A stretch of 64,000 bases of DNA from Lolium rigidum (Eukaryota; Streptophyta; Magnoliopsida; Poales; Poaceae). The stretch spans positions 228,853,322-228,917,321 of the forward strand of contig NC_061510.1 of the NCBI RefSeq assembly GCF_022539505.1. The letters are read 5' to 3'. Positions 1 to 9,076 of the stretch are shown here, piece after piece; the stretch's first letter is position 1, and every line of letters begins with the position of its first letter. The position numbers were made by a program, and so were the translations under genes. Under the pieces are notes generated by a model. The model was not told the origin of the DNA. It saw only the letters and a list, made by a program, of their open reading frames with translations, and did no database searches.

Positions 1-1103
1 TCCTGAATGGATGTGGGAGGAAATAGGAATGGATTTTATCACCGGACTACCCATGACTACTAAAAAGAAGGATATGATATGGGTAATCGTAGACCGGTTG
101 ACTAAGAGTGCACACTTTCTAGCGGTAAGTCAGAAGGATACAGGTGAAAAACTTATAGATCTCTATATCAAAGAGATTGTGAGTAAACACGGAGTTCCAA
201 AGAAGATAGTGTCAGATCGAGGATCTGTGTTCACATCTGCCTTTTGGAAATAATTGAATGAAGCTTTAGGATCTAAGCTAGACTATAGCACCGCTTATCA
301 CCCACAGACGGGAGGACAGACCGAGAGGACAAACCAGATACTAGCTAGAGGACATGCTCAGAGCTTGTGCTTTAGATTTGGGAGGGTCATGGGAAGAACA
401 CTTACCTTTAGCGGAGTTTACTTACAAAAATTGCTATCAAAGCAGCATCTTGATGGCACCATTTGAGGCTTTGTACGGAAGGAAGTGTAGATCACCTATA
501 TGTTGGTATGAGGCAGGATCAAGCAAAGAGTTTAACCCAGATTATGTGAAGGAGAAACAATAGATCATCGATGTGATTAGGGATAGACTCAAGATAGCTC
601 AAAGCCGGCAGAAAGTTATGCAGATCAAAAGAGGAGGACATGGGAACCAAAAGTTGGAGACATGGTATACCTAAAGGTTAGTCCAATGAAAGGTCTTCAG
701 AGATTCGGAGTGAAGGGAAAACTCAGTCCAAGATACATCGGACCTTTCAAGATATTGAATCAAAACCGAGGGTTAGCCTTTGAACTGGAACTACCGGGAA
801 AGTTAGCCCAAGTACTCAATGTATTCCATGTGTCACAACTTCGAAGATGTTTAAAGACACCAGATGAGCCAGTATCCCATGAAGACCTAGATCTTCAGCC
901 AGATTTGACCTACATTGAGAAGCCAGCTAAGATTTTGGAAGAAAACTAGAAGCAACTCCGAAACAAAGCTATCAAGTATTGTAAGATACAGTGGAAACAT
1001 CATCCCGAGAGGGAAGCAACCTGGGAGAAGAAGAAGACTTAAGGAAAGCTTATCCATAACTATTCAGGTATTACCAACCACAACTTCGGGACGAAATTTT
1101 CTT
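1..1103 (+). pseudogene. Element A: broken chromovirus integrase and chromodomain (pol 3' end)
   Basis: This is the 3' end of a Ty3/gypsy pol gene. Integrase would insert reverse-transcribed element DNA, and the C-terminal chromodomain would steer it to chromatin. Seen: the integrase core phrases [21 protein letters not shown] and AYHPQTGGQTER, holding two of the acidic catalytic residues (SD at about 210 and the E of TER at about 320). The linker GKLSPRYIGPFKI and NVFHVSQLRRC follow, then a chromodomain-like stretch from YIEKPAKIL (about 911) to the acidic EATWEEEEDLRKAYP (about 1050). Together these point to the Tekay/Del type of chromovirus. The frame is dead: in-frame stops at 251-253 (TAA), 561-563 (TAG) and 947-949 (TAG), plus frameshifts near 345 and 600-650. 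The 5' part of pol lies outside the window. Family assignment is confident, the clade less so. Confidence 0.88.
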
Positions 1104-1117
1104 TAAGGGGGAAAGGC
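1101..1117 (+). promoter_or_regulatory. Polypurine tract of element A
   Basis: A purine-rich run (TTTAAGGGGGAAAGG) directly abuts the TGTAATATCCC start of the LTR. In gypsy elements this tract resists RNase H and primes plus-strand DNA synthesis. Its position right after the chromodomain frame fixes the element's plus orientation. Confidence 0.85.
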
Positions 1118-2087
1118 TGTAATATCCCAGGATTCGAGACGATTGCGGGGTAGAATTAGAAAAGGGTTGTGCATTGCATCGCAAAACTAGGGAAAATTTC
1201 GCGCTTAATTGCATAAAACCTAAGAGGGAACAAGTTTCTCTCTCGACACCAGCTAGGGTTAGGGTTTCGAGAGTGCGACAAACTTGGACATGATCTCTTC
1301 TGAAATTAGGGTTTGAGAAGAGAGGGGAACATTTGCAATTCACATATTTAAGTTGCATGATTGAATTGAAATAAGTTTGAGTTGAAATTCAAACTCAAAC
1401 CACAGTACTAAGTCAAATTATATTTGAAATAAGGAATAATTCAAATAATAATATTATAAATTGGAAAATATGAATATGAAAAGAATACAAATAACTTATG
1501 AAAAGCTCATTAGAGAAATTTGAGCTTTATTGATCATCACACATAATTACATTGTCAATACAATTTTCCAATGAATTAAATATTACATAACACATGTCAG
1601 CCATTGAATAAAGAAAAGAAAACAAAAATTACAAAGTAGTAGTAAACTAGCTAGACTATAATTCTACATTCTTCTTGATATTCTTGATCAACATCTTGAA
1701 GGAGAGATCCTTGATCAACACCTTGATCCCTGCATACACACAAAGAGCAAACAAACTTGACCATTAGGCCAAGTGGCAAAGCCACTTGGCAGGTTAGCAA
1801 AGAAATATGAATTGGGAAGGATAACACCAAACAGGCCGAGTTGATCTTCACACACAAGTACCAACCATGAGCAGTGTAAGCATCTCACAAGGATTCTTGC
1901 ATGAGCACCAACACACAGCCCCAATGGCTAGTCACCAAGCCAAACTGCTTGGATGTCGACCAAGGAAGTGACTAGAGAAGGATATATAACCTTTTCAGTC
2001 ACCAAACCCTAGATTCCATCCACACAACAACCAGCAAGGTAAGAACTGCTAGAACAATAAGAACATGAAGAATATATAGTAGCCAGT
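1118..2087 (+). repeat. 3' LTR of element A, first segment
   Basis: The LTR begins TGTAATATCCCAGG immediately after the polypurine tract. It is AT-rich, with no coding capacity I trust. A TATA-like GATATATAAC lies at 1981-1990 and could be the LTR core promoter. The LTR is cut at 2087 by element 1, whose 5-bp target duplication CCAGT is the last five bases of this segment, and it resumes at 15315. Segments 1118-2087, 15315-16450, 22083-22425 and 48430-49071 add up to roughly 3 kb, which is long for an LTR. The far end of this LTR is not certain. Confidence 0.75.
2083..2087. repeat. Target-site duplication of element 1 (left copy)
   Basis: CCAGT, repeated exactly at 15310-15314 just outside the other LTR. 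It is the 5-bp duplication expected of gypsy integrase. Confidence 0.92.
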
Positions 2088-3663
2088 TGATGTCTACGCA
2101 CGCTTCTATTCATGTAGACAGTGTTGGGCCTCCAAGAGCAGAGGTTTGTAGAACAGCAGCAAGTTTCCCTTAAGTGAATCACCCAAGGTTTATCGAACTC
2201 AGGGAGGTAGAGGTCAAAGATATCCCTCTCAAGCAACCCTGCAATTACGATACAAGAAGTCTCTTGTGTCCCCAACACACCTAATACACTTGTCAGATGT
2301 ATAGGTGCACTAGTTCGGCGAAGAGATAGTGAAATACAAGTAATCTGGATGATTGTACGTAGTAATTGCAATCTGAAATAAAGATGGCAACAAGCAAACA
2401 TGTAGCAGAACTTGTTGGAAACGGTGTTTCAATGCTTAGAAACAAGGCCTAGGGATCATACTTTCACTAGTGGACACTCTCAACATTGATCACATAACTG
2501 AATAAATAAATGCTACACTCTCTTGTTGGATAACAAACACCATTCATTGTGTAGGGCTACAAAAGCACACCTCAAGACGGAGTGAACAAGCTCCACAACT
2601 TCATAAAGGAATCACACACGACGCGCACACTGTCACCGTCACACCGTGGAGAGTGAATCCGGAGTTCATATTAAAGTAACCTCTAGAGTGTATAATAGTG
2701 CTACTCTGGATAACTCTCCTAATGGAATCACTAATCGTGTAGTGGCTACAAAAGCTCCGCTCGAGTTCATCAAGTACTTGACAAACACCACTCATAGGGA
2801 TATCCACGTCAAATCATAAATCCAAGATAATATATTTATCATAGTGATAGTTAACTTCATAATCTACAAGAGATCACAATCATAACCTACGCCAAGTACT
2901 ACATGATGCACACACTCGTCCACTTTACATCATGAAGGAGGAATAGACTACTTTAATAACATCACTAGAGTAGCACATAGATGATATTCAACTAGATCAC
3001 AAAGCTCATGATCACATAAAGATCACATGAGAGAGAGATGAACCACATAGCTACCGGTAGAGCCCTTAGCCTCGAGGGAGAACTACTCCCTCCTCGTCAT
3101 GAGAGACAGCGATGGCGATGAAGATGGCGGTGGTGTCGATGGAGATGGCTTCCGGGGGCAATTCCCCGTCCCGGCGGCGTGCCGGAACAGAGACTTTTGT
3201 CCCTCGAACTTGGCTTCGCGATGGCGGCGGCTGCGTAACTTTTCTCGTATCGTGGCCTATCTTCTTAGGGTTTTCGCGACGGAGAGACTTTATAGGCGGA
3301 AGGGCAGCCTCGGAGGGGTCCTGGGGGACCCACACCATAGGGGGGCGCGCCTCCCCCCTTGGCCGCGCCGCCATGTGGGGTGGGGCCCCCTTGGCTCCCA
3401 TCTGGCCCCTCTTCGGTGCTCTGGAACTTTCCGTGAAATATAAGATCGTGGGCGTTGGTTTTGTCCAATTCCGAGAATATTTCCTTTGTAGGATTTCTGA
3501 AACCAAAAACATCAGAAAACAGGAACTGGCGCTTTGGCATCTTGTTAATAGGTTAGTTCCGGAAAATGCATCAAAACGATATAAAGTGTGAACAAAACAT
3601 GTAGGTATTGTAATAAAACTAGCATGGAACATCAGAAATTATAGATACGTTGGAGACGTATCA
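2088..3663 (-). repeat. Element 1, 3' LTR
   Basis: 1576 bp. On the minus strand it begins TGATACGTCTCCAACG (3663 downward) and ends GTAGACATCA (2088). It matches the 1554-bp copy at 13756-15309 nearly end to end. One visible indel lies near 3400-3425, where this copy carries extra bases absent at about 15065. Antisense ORFs here have no support. Confidence 0.93.
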
Positions 3664-3680
3664 AGCATCCCCAAGCTTAG
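3664..3680 (-). promoter_or_regulatory. Polypurine tract of element 1
   Basis: On the minus strand the sequence CTAAGCTTGGGGATGCT directly abuts the 3' LTR. The same AAGCTTGGGG motif adjoins the 3' LTR of elements 2 and C, so it is the plus-strand primer of this group. Confidence 0.85.
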
Positions 3681-4004
3681 TTCCTACTCGCCCACGAGTA
3701 GGTAAACAATAACAAGAATAATTTCGGAAGTGACATGCTACTTACATAATCTTGATCATACTATTGTAAAGCATATGAGATGAATGAAGTGATTCAAAGC
3801 AATGGTAAAGATAATGACTAAACAACTGAATCATATAGCAAAGACTTTTCATGAATAGTACTTTCAAGACAAGCATCAATAAGACTTGCATAGGAGTTAA
3901 CTCATAAAGCAATAAATTCTTAGTAGAAGGTTTTGAAGCAACACAAAGGAAGATATAAGTTTCAGCGGTTGCTTTCAACTTCAACATGTTTATCTCATGG
4001 ATAG
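3681..4004 (-). other. Element 1 internal non-coding, distal part
   Basis: This non-coding stretch lies between the polypurine tract and the point where element 2 inserted. It is the reverse complement of the segment at about 8720-9050 in element 2, with clear similarity throughout. No ORF is supported. Confidence 0.75.
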
Positions 4005-4009
4005 TTGTC
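4005..4009. repeat. Target-site duplication of element 2 (left copy)
   Basis: TTGTC, repeated at 10553-10557. It fixes both ends of element 2. Confidence 0.92.
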
Positions 4010-5493
4010 TGATACGTCCCAAACGTATCTATAATTTCTTATGTTCCATGCTACTTTTATGATGATACTCACATGTTTTATACACATTATATGTCATTAT
4101 TATGCGTTTTCCGGAACTAACCTATTGACGAGATGCCGATGTGCGAGTTCCTGTTTTCTGCTGTTTTTGGTTTCAGAAATCCTAGTAAGGAAATATTCTC
4201 GGAATTGGACGAAATCAAGGCCCATCATCCTATTTTTCCACGAAGCTTCCAGAACACCCGAGAGCCAGCAGAGGAGGGCCACAGGGCCACCAGATGACAG
4301 GGTGGCGCGGCCAGGGCTTGGGCCGCGCCCCCCTATTATGTCACCGCCTGTTCAGCCCTCCGACTCCGCCTCTTCGCCTATTTAAGCCTCCTCGACCTAA
4401 AACCACGATACAAAAAAGCCACGGTACGAGAAACCTTCCAGAGCCGCCGCCATCGCGAAGCCAAGATCTGGGGGACATGAGTCTCTGTTCCGGCACGCCG
4501 CCGGGACGGGGAAGTGCCCCCGGAAGGCATCTCCATCGACACCACCGCCATCTTCATCACCGCTGCTGTCTCCCATGAGGAGGGAGTAGTTCTCCATCGA
4601 GGCTAAGGGCTGTACCGGTAGCTATGTGGTTGATCTCTCTCCTATGTACTTCAATACAATGATCTCATGAGCTGCCTTACATGATTGAGATTCATATGAG
4701 TTTTGTATCACTATTCATCTATGTGTTACTCTAGCGATGTTATTAAAGTACTCTATTCCTCCTCCATGGTGTAATGGTGACAAGTGTGTGCATCATGTAG
4801 TACTTGGCGTAGGTTATGATTGTAATCTCTTGTAGATTATGAAGTTAATTATTGCTATGATAGTATTGATGTGATCTATTCCTCCTTCATAGTGTGATGG
4901 TGACGAGTGTGCATGCTATGTTAGTACTTGGTGTAATTGCAATGATCTATCATGCACTCTAAGGTTATTTAAATATGAACATCGAATGTTGTGGAGCTTG
5001 TTAACTCCGGCATTGAGGTGCTCTTGTAGCCCTACGCAATTAGTGGTGTTCATCATCCAACAAAAGAGTGTAGAGTGGTTTTATTATGTGATTAATGTTG
5101 AGAGTGTCCACTAGTGAAAGTATGATCCCTAGGCCTTATTTCTAAGCATCGAAACTCCGTTTATTTACTGTTCGTTGCATGTTTACTCGCTGCCATATTT
5201 TATTCAGATTGCTATTACCACTCATATACATCTATACCACCTGTATTTTACTATCTCTTCGCCGAACTAGTGCACCTATACATCTGACAAGTGTATTAGG
5301 TGTGTTGGGGACACAAGAGACTTCTTGTATCGTGATTGCAGTGGTTGCTTGAGAGGGATATCTTTGACCTCTTCCTCCCTGAGTTCGATAAACCTTGGGT
5401 GATCCACTTAAGGGAAACTTGCTGGTGTTCTACAAACCTCTGCTCTTGGAGGCCCAACACTGTCTACAAGAATAGAAGCACCCGTAGACATCA
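4010..5493 (+). repeat. Element 2, 5' LTR
   Basis: 1484 bp, TGATACGTCCC to GTAGACATCA. It is near-identical to 9077-10552 apart from small indels, for example near 4270-4290 and 4920. The GC-rich middle (about 4290-4560) followed by an AT-rich tail is shared with family B and element 1 LTRs. Confidence 0.94.
4378..4387 (+). promoter_or_regulatory. TATA-like box in the element 2 LTR
   Basis: CTATTTAAGC lies inside the GC-rich part of the LTR, and the same box is at about 9437 in the 3' copy. The related family B LTRs have CTACTTAAAGCC at the equivalent place (about 49579 and 54989). Conservation of an AT box in a GC-rich setting suggests it is the LTR core promoter. The start site is not determined. 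Confidence 0.55.
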
Positions 5494-5652
5494 AGCACTT
5501 TTGTGGCGCCGTTGCCAGGGAGGAAAGGTAAACGGCACTCACACACCGGACCCCGGCAACGAAGCACTTTTCTGGCGCCGTTGCCGGGGAGGAAAGGTAA
5601 ACGGCACTCATACTACGGTCCCAGGTAACTAAGTACTTTTCTGTTGCCGTTG
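5494..5652 (+). repeat. Tandemly duplicated leader with two primer-binding sites
   Basis: Two 69-bp units (5494-5562 and 5563-5631) and the start of a third (5632-5652) follow the 5' LTR. Each full unit starts AGCACTTTT and contains the tRNA-Asp complementary phrase: TGGCGCCGTTGCCAGGGA at 5504-5521 with one change, and TGGCGCCGTTGCCGGGGA at about 5573-5590, perfect. The third unit is decayed (CTGTTGCCGTTG). The first unit also holds CCCCGGCAAC, which is complementary to the primer site and could fold back on it. The primer tRNA is inferred from knowledge of plant tRNA-Asp 3' ends and of Athila elements. Confidence 0.85.
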
Positions 5653-5807
5653 TGTGTGTGCTCGAAGCTATTTCCTTTAGATCCTGCAATTGCATCTTTT
5701 TGTTTCTTGTTTACACTAGTTAGGCATAATGGAAAACATCTCGTGAGCTTTTTGTACTATTTCCTGAGTCAAGACATGAATGGTTTAATGCGAAAATTAA
5801 AAAACCT

Positions 5808-6482
5808 ATGGAACCTTATTTGCATGCTAGTAGCAATGATATTAGTATGAACGCTTTGAACACCATTGTTGATAATGATATAGAAAATGCTAAGCTTGGG
5901 GAAGCTGGTTTTGATGAGAATGATCTCTTTAGCCCTCCGGGTATTGAGGAGAAAGTTTATGTTGATTATGACATGCCTCCCATATATGATGATTATAATG
6001 ATAGTGGTCTTTTGGTGCCGCCTACTATGGAGAGTAAATTTTATTATGATTATACTATGCCTCCTACACTTGATGAGAATAATAATGATAGCTACTTTGT
6101 TGAATTTGCTCCCACTACAATTAATAAGAATGACTATGCTTATGTTGGGAGTAGTAATAATTTTATGCATGAGACTCATGATAAGAATGTTTCATTTGAT
6201 AGTTATATTGTTGAGTTTGCTCATGATGCTACTGGATATTATTATGAGAGAGGAAAATATGGTTGTAGAAGTTTCCATGTTACTAAAACACCTCTCTATA
6301 TGCTGAAATTTTTGAAGTTACACTTGTTTTATCTTTCTATGCTTGTTGCATTATGCTTCATGAACTTGTTTATTTACAAGATTCCTTTTCATAGGAAGTG
6401 GGTTAGACTTAAATGTGTTTTGAATTTGCTTCTTGATGCTCTCATTTGCTTCAACTCTTACGTCTTGCGAGTGCATCATTAA
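5808..6482 (+). CDS. Uncharacterised Tyr/Asp-rich ORF with C-terminal hydrophobic segment (element 2)
   Basis: 224 residues, the only long ORF of element 2, in the place where gag normally starts (about 315 bp behind the LTR). I do not recognise a known family. Seen: an acidic N-terminal two thirds built from degenerate repeats of the type PPIYDDYNDSG and VPPTMESKFYYDYTMPP, a conserved block FAPTTINKNDYAYVGSSN, then YYERGKYGC. A hydrophobic stretch LFYLSMLVALCFMNLFIYK (about residues 172-190) looks like a membrane helix. The frame is open upstream of this Met for some codons, so the true start could be earlier. Element 1 carries a clear homologue (12769-13497), which is the best evidence that it is or was translated. 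There is no zinc knuckle, protease or RT motif. Confidence 0.6.
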   Translation: MEPYLHASSNDISMNALNTIVDNDIENAKLGEAGFDENDLFSPPGIEEKVYVDYDMPPIYDDYNDSGLLVPPTMESKFYYDYTMPPTLDENNNDSYFVEFAPTTINKNDYAYVGSSNNFMHETHDKNVSFDSYIVEFAHDATGYYYERGKYGCRSFHVTKTPLYMLKFLKLHLFYLSMLVALCFMNLFIYKIPFHRKWVRLKCVLNLLLDALICFNSYVLRVHH

Positions 6483-9059
6483 AATTGCTGAGCCCATCTT
6501 AATGGCTATAAAGAAAGAACTTCTTGGGAGATAACCCATGTGTTTATTTTACTACAGTACTTTTGTTTTATATTTGAGTCTTGGAAGTTGTTACTACTGT
6601 AGCAACCTCTCCTTATCTTTATTTTATTGCATTGTTGTGCCAAGTAAAGTCTTTGATAGTAAAGTCAATACTAGATTTGGATTACTGCGCAGAAACAGAT
6701 TTCTTGTTGTCACGGATTTGGGTATGATTCTCTGTAGGTAACTCAGAAAAATCTTCCAATTTACGTGCGTGATCCTCAGATATGTACGCAAATTTCATTC
6801 AATTTGGGCATTTTCATCTGAGCAAGTTTGGTGCCTCTTTAAAATTCGTCTTTACGAACTGTTCTGTTTTGACAGATTCTGCCTTTTATTTCGCATTGCC
6901 TGTTTTGCTATGTTTGATGGATTTCTTTGTTCCATTAACTTTCAGTAGCTTTGTGCAATATCCAGAAGGTTAAGAATGATTATGTCACCTCTGAATATAT
7001 GAATTATGCACTGACCCTCTAATGAGTTTGTTTCGAGTTTGGTGTGGAGGAAGTTTTCAAGGGTCAAGAGAGGAGGATGATACAATATGATCAAGAAGAG
7101 TGAAAAGTCTAAGCTTGGGGATGCCCCCGTGGTTCATCCCTGCATATTTCAAGAAGACTCAAGCATCTAAGCTTGGGGATGCCCAAGGCATCCCCTTCTT
7201 CATCGACAAATTATCAGGTTTCTTCTCTTGAAACTATATTTTTATTCGGTCACATCTTATGTACTTTACTTGAAGCGTCTGTGTGATTTTATTTTCGTTT
7301 TATTATTTTCATTCTCTGAATAAATGCTTGTGTGGGAGAGAGACACGCTCCGCTGGTTCATATGAACACATGTGTTCTTAGTTTTATCCTTAATGTTCAT
7401 GGCGAAGGTTGAAACTGCTTCGTTAATTGTTATATGGTTGGAAACAGAAAATGCCGCATGTGGTAATTGGTATAATGTATTGAATAATTTGATACTTGGC
7501 AATTGTTGTGCTCATGTTTAAGCTCTTGCATTATATACTTTGCACCTATTAGTGAAGAAATACATAGAGCTTGTTAAAATCTGGTTTGCATGATTAGTTT
7601 CTCTAGAGTCTAGATATTTTCTGGTTAAGGTGTTTGAACAACAAGGAGACGATGTAAAGTCTTATAATGCTTACAATATGTTCATATGTGAGTCTTGCTG
7701 CACCGTTTTATACTTGAGTTTGCTTCAAACAACCTTGCTAGCCTAGCCTTGTATTGAGAGGAATTCTTCTTGTGCATCCAAATCCTTGAGCCAATAACCA
7801 TGCCATTTGTGTCCACCATACCTACCTACTACATGGTATTTCTCCGCCATTCCAAAGTACATTACTTGAGTGCTACCTTCAAAAATTCTATTCCTTTATC
7901 TTTGCAATATATAGCTCATGGGAAAATAGCCTTAAAAACTATTGTGGTGAAGAATATGTACTTATGTGTCTTATTTCTTAATAAGTTGCTTGTTGAGCGG
8001 TAACCATGTTTCGGGGACGCCATCAACTATTATACCTTTGTTGAATATCATGTGAGTTGCTATGCATGTTCGTCTTGTCTGAAGTAAGGGCGATTTTCAT
8101 GATCAAATGGTTTGAGTATGCATACTGTTAGAGAAGAACATTGGGCCGCTAACTAAAGCCATGATCCATGGTGGAAGTTTTAGTGTGGACAATCAATCCT
8201 CAATCTCTTATGAGAATTTTAATTGTTGTAGAATGCTTATGCATTAAAGAGGAGTCCATTATCTGTTGTCTATGTTGTCCCGGTATGGATGTCTAAGTTG
8301 AGAATAATCAAAAGCGAGAAATCCAATGCGAGCTTTCTCCTTAGACCTTTGTACAGGCGGCATAGAGGTACCCCTTTGTGACACTTGGTTGAAACATATG
8401 CTATGCAATGATAATCCATGTTAATCTAAGCTAATTAGGACAAGGTGCGAGCACTATTGGTAATCTATGCATGAGGCTTGCAACTTATAGGATATCTTAT
8501 ACATAACACATATGATTTATTACTACCGTTGACAAAATTGTTTCTATGTTTTCAAAACGAAAAGCTCTAGCACAAAAATAGTAATCCATGCTTCCCTCTG
8601 CGAAGGGCCTATCTTTTATTTTATTGTTGAGTCAGTTTGCCTATTCTTTCTATCCCAGAAGCAAACGCTTGTATCAGCTGTGTGCATTGATTCTTACATG
8701 TTTACCTATTGCACTTGTTATATTACTTTGTGTTGACAATTATCCATGAGATAAATATGTTGAAGTTGAAAGCAACCGCTGAAACTTATATCTTCCTTTG
8801 TGTTGCTTCAATGCCTTTACTTTGAATTTATTGCTTTATGAGTAACTCTTATGCAAGTCTTATTGATGCTTGTCTTGAAAGTATTATTCATGAAAAGTGT
8901 TTGCTATATGATTCATTTGTTTACTCATTATCTTCATCATTGCTTCGAATCGCTGCATTCATCTCATATGCTTTACGATAGTATTGATCAAGATTATGAT
9001 AGCATGTCACTTCAGAAATTATCTTTGTTATCGTTTACCTACTCGAGGGCGAGTAGGAA
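6483..9059 (+). other. Element 2 long non-coding 3' internal region
   Basis: About 2.6 kb with no credible ORF. It contains three conserved modules. Positions 6540-6995 are shared with 58628-59093 of element B and, reversed, 12310-12775 of element 1. Positions 7730-7960 are shared with 45640-45860 of element C and, reversed, about 11310-11560. Positions 8560-8640 (GCGAAGGGCCTATCTTTTA) are shared with 46340-46420 and, reversed, 10665-10745. Just after the ORF is a short palindromic phrase, TTGGGAGATAACCCATG at about 6523-6540. Conservation across autonomous and non-autonomous elements suggests cis-acting RNA functions. Confidence 0.7.
7109..7183 (+). promoter_or_regulatory. Two internal polypurine-tract-like copies in element 2
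   Basis: CTAAGCTTGGGGATGCC occurs at 7109-7125 and again at 7167-7183, almost identical to the true polypurine tract at 9060-9076. Element 1 keeps the same pair in reverse (about 12116-12136 and 12180-12198). They may act as central plus-strand primers or be relics of duplication. Confidence 0.6.
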
Positions 9060-9076
9060 CTAAGCTTGGGGATGCT
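9060..9076 (+). promoter_or_regulatory. Polypurine tract of element 2
   Basis: CTAAGCTTGGGGATGCT immediately precedes the TGATACGTCCC start of the 3' LTR. Confidence 0.87.

Noticed and set aside
3066..3632. A 188-residue minus-strand ORF and plus-strand partners in the element 1 LTR, repeated at 14734-15278, 9108-9638 and 4041-4578.
   Set aside because: They occur inside LTRs, differ in length between copies by frameshifts, and carry no known domain. The repetition only reflects LTR duplication.
5504..5521. tRNA-Asp-like sequence, also at 13729, 23954 and 56219.
   Set aside because: Only the 3' acceptor-arm complement is present; these are primer-binding sites, not tRNA genes.
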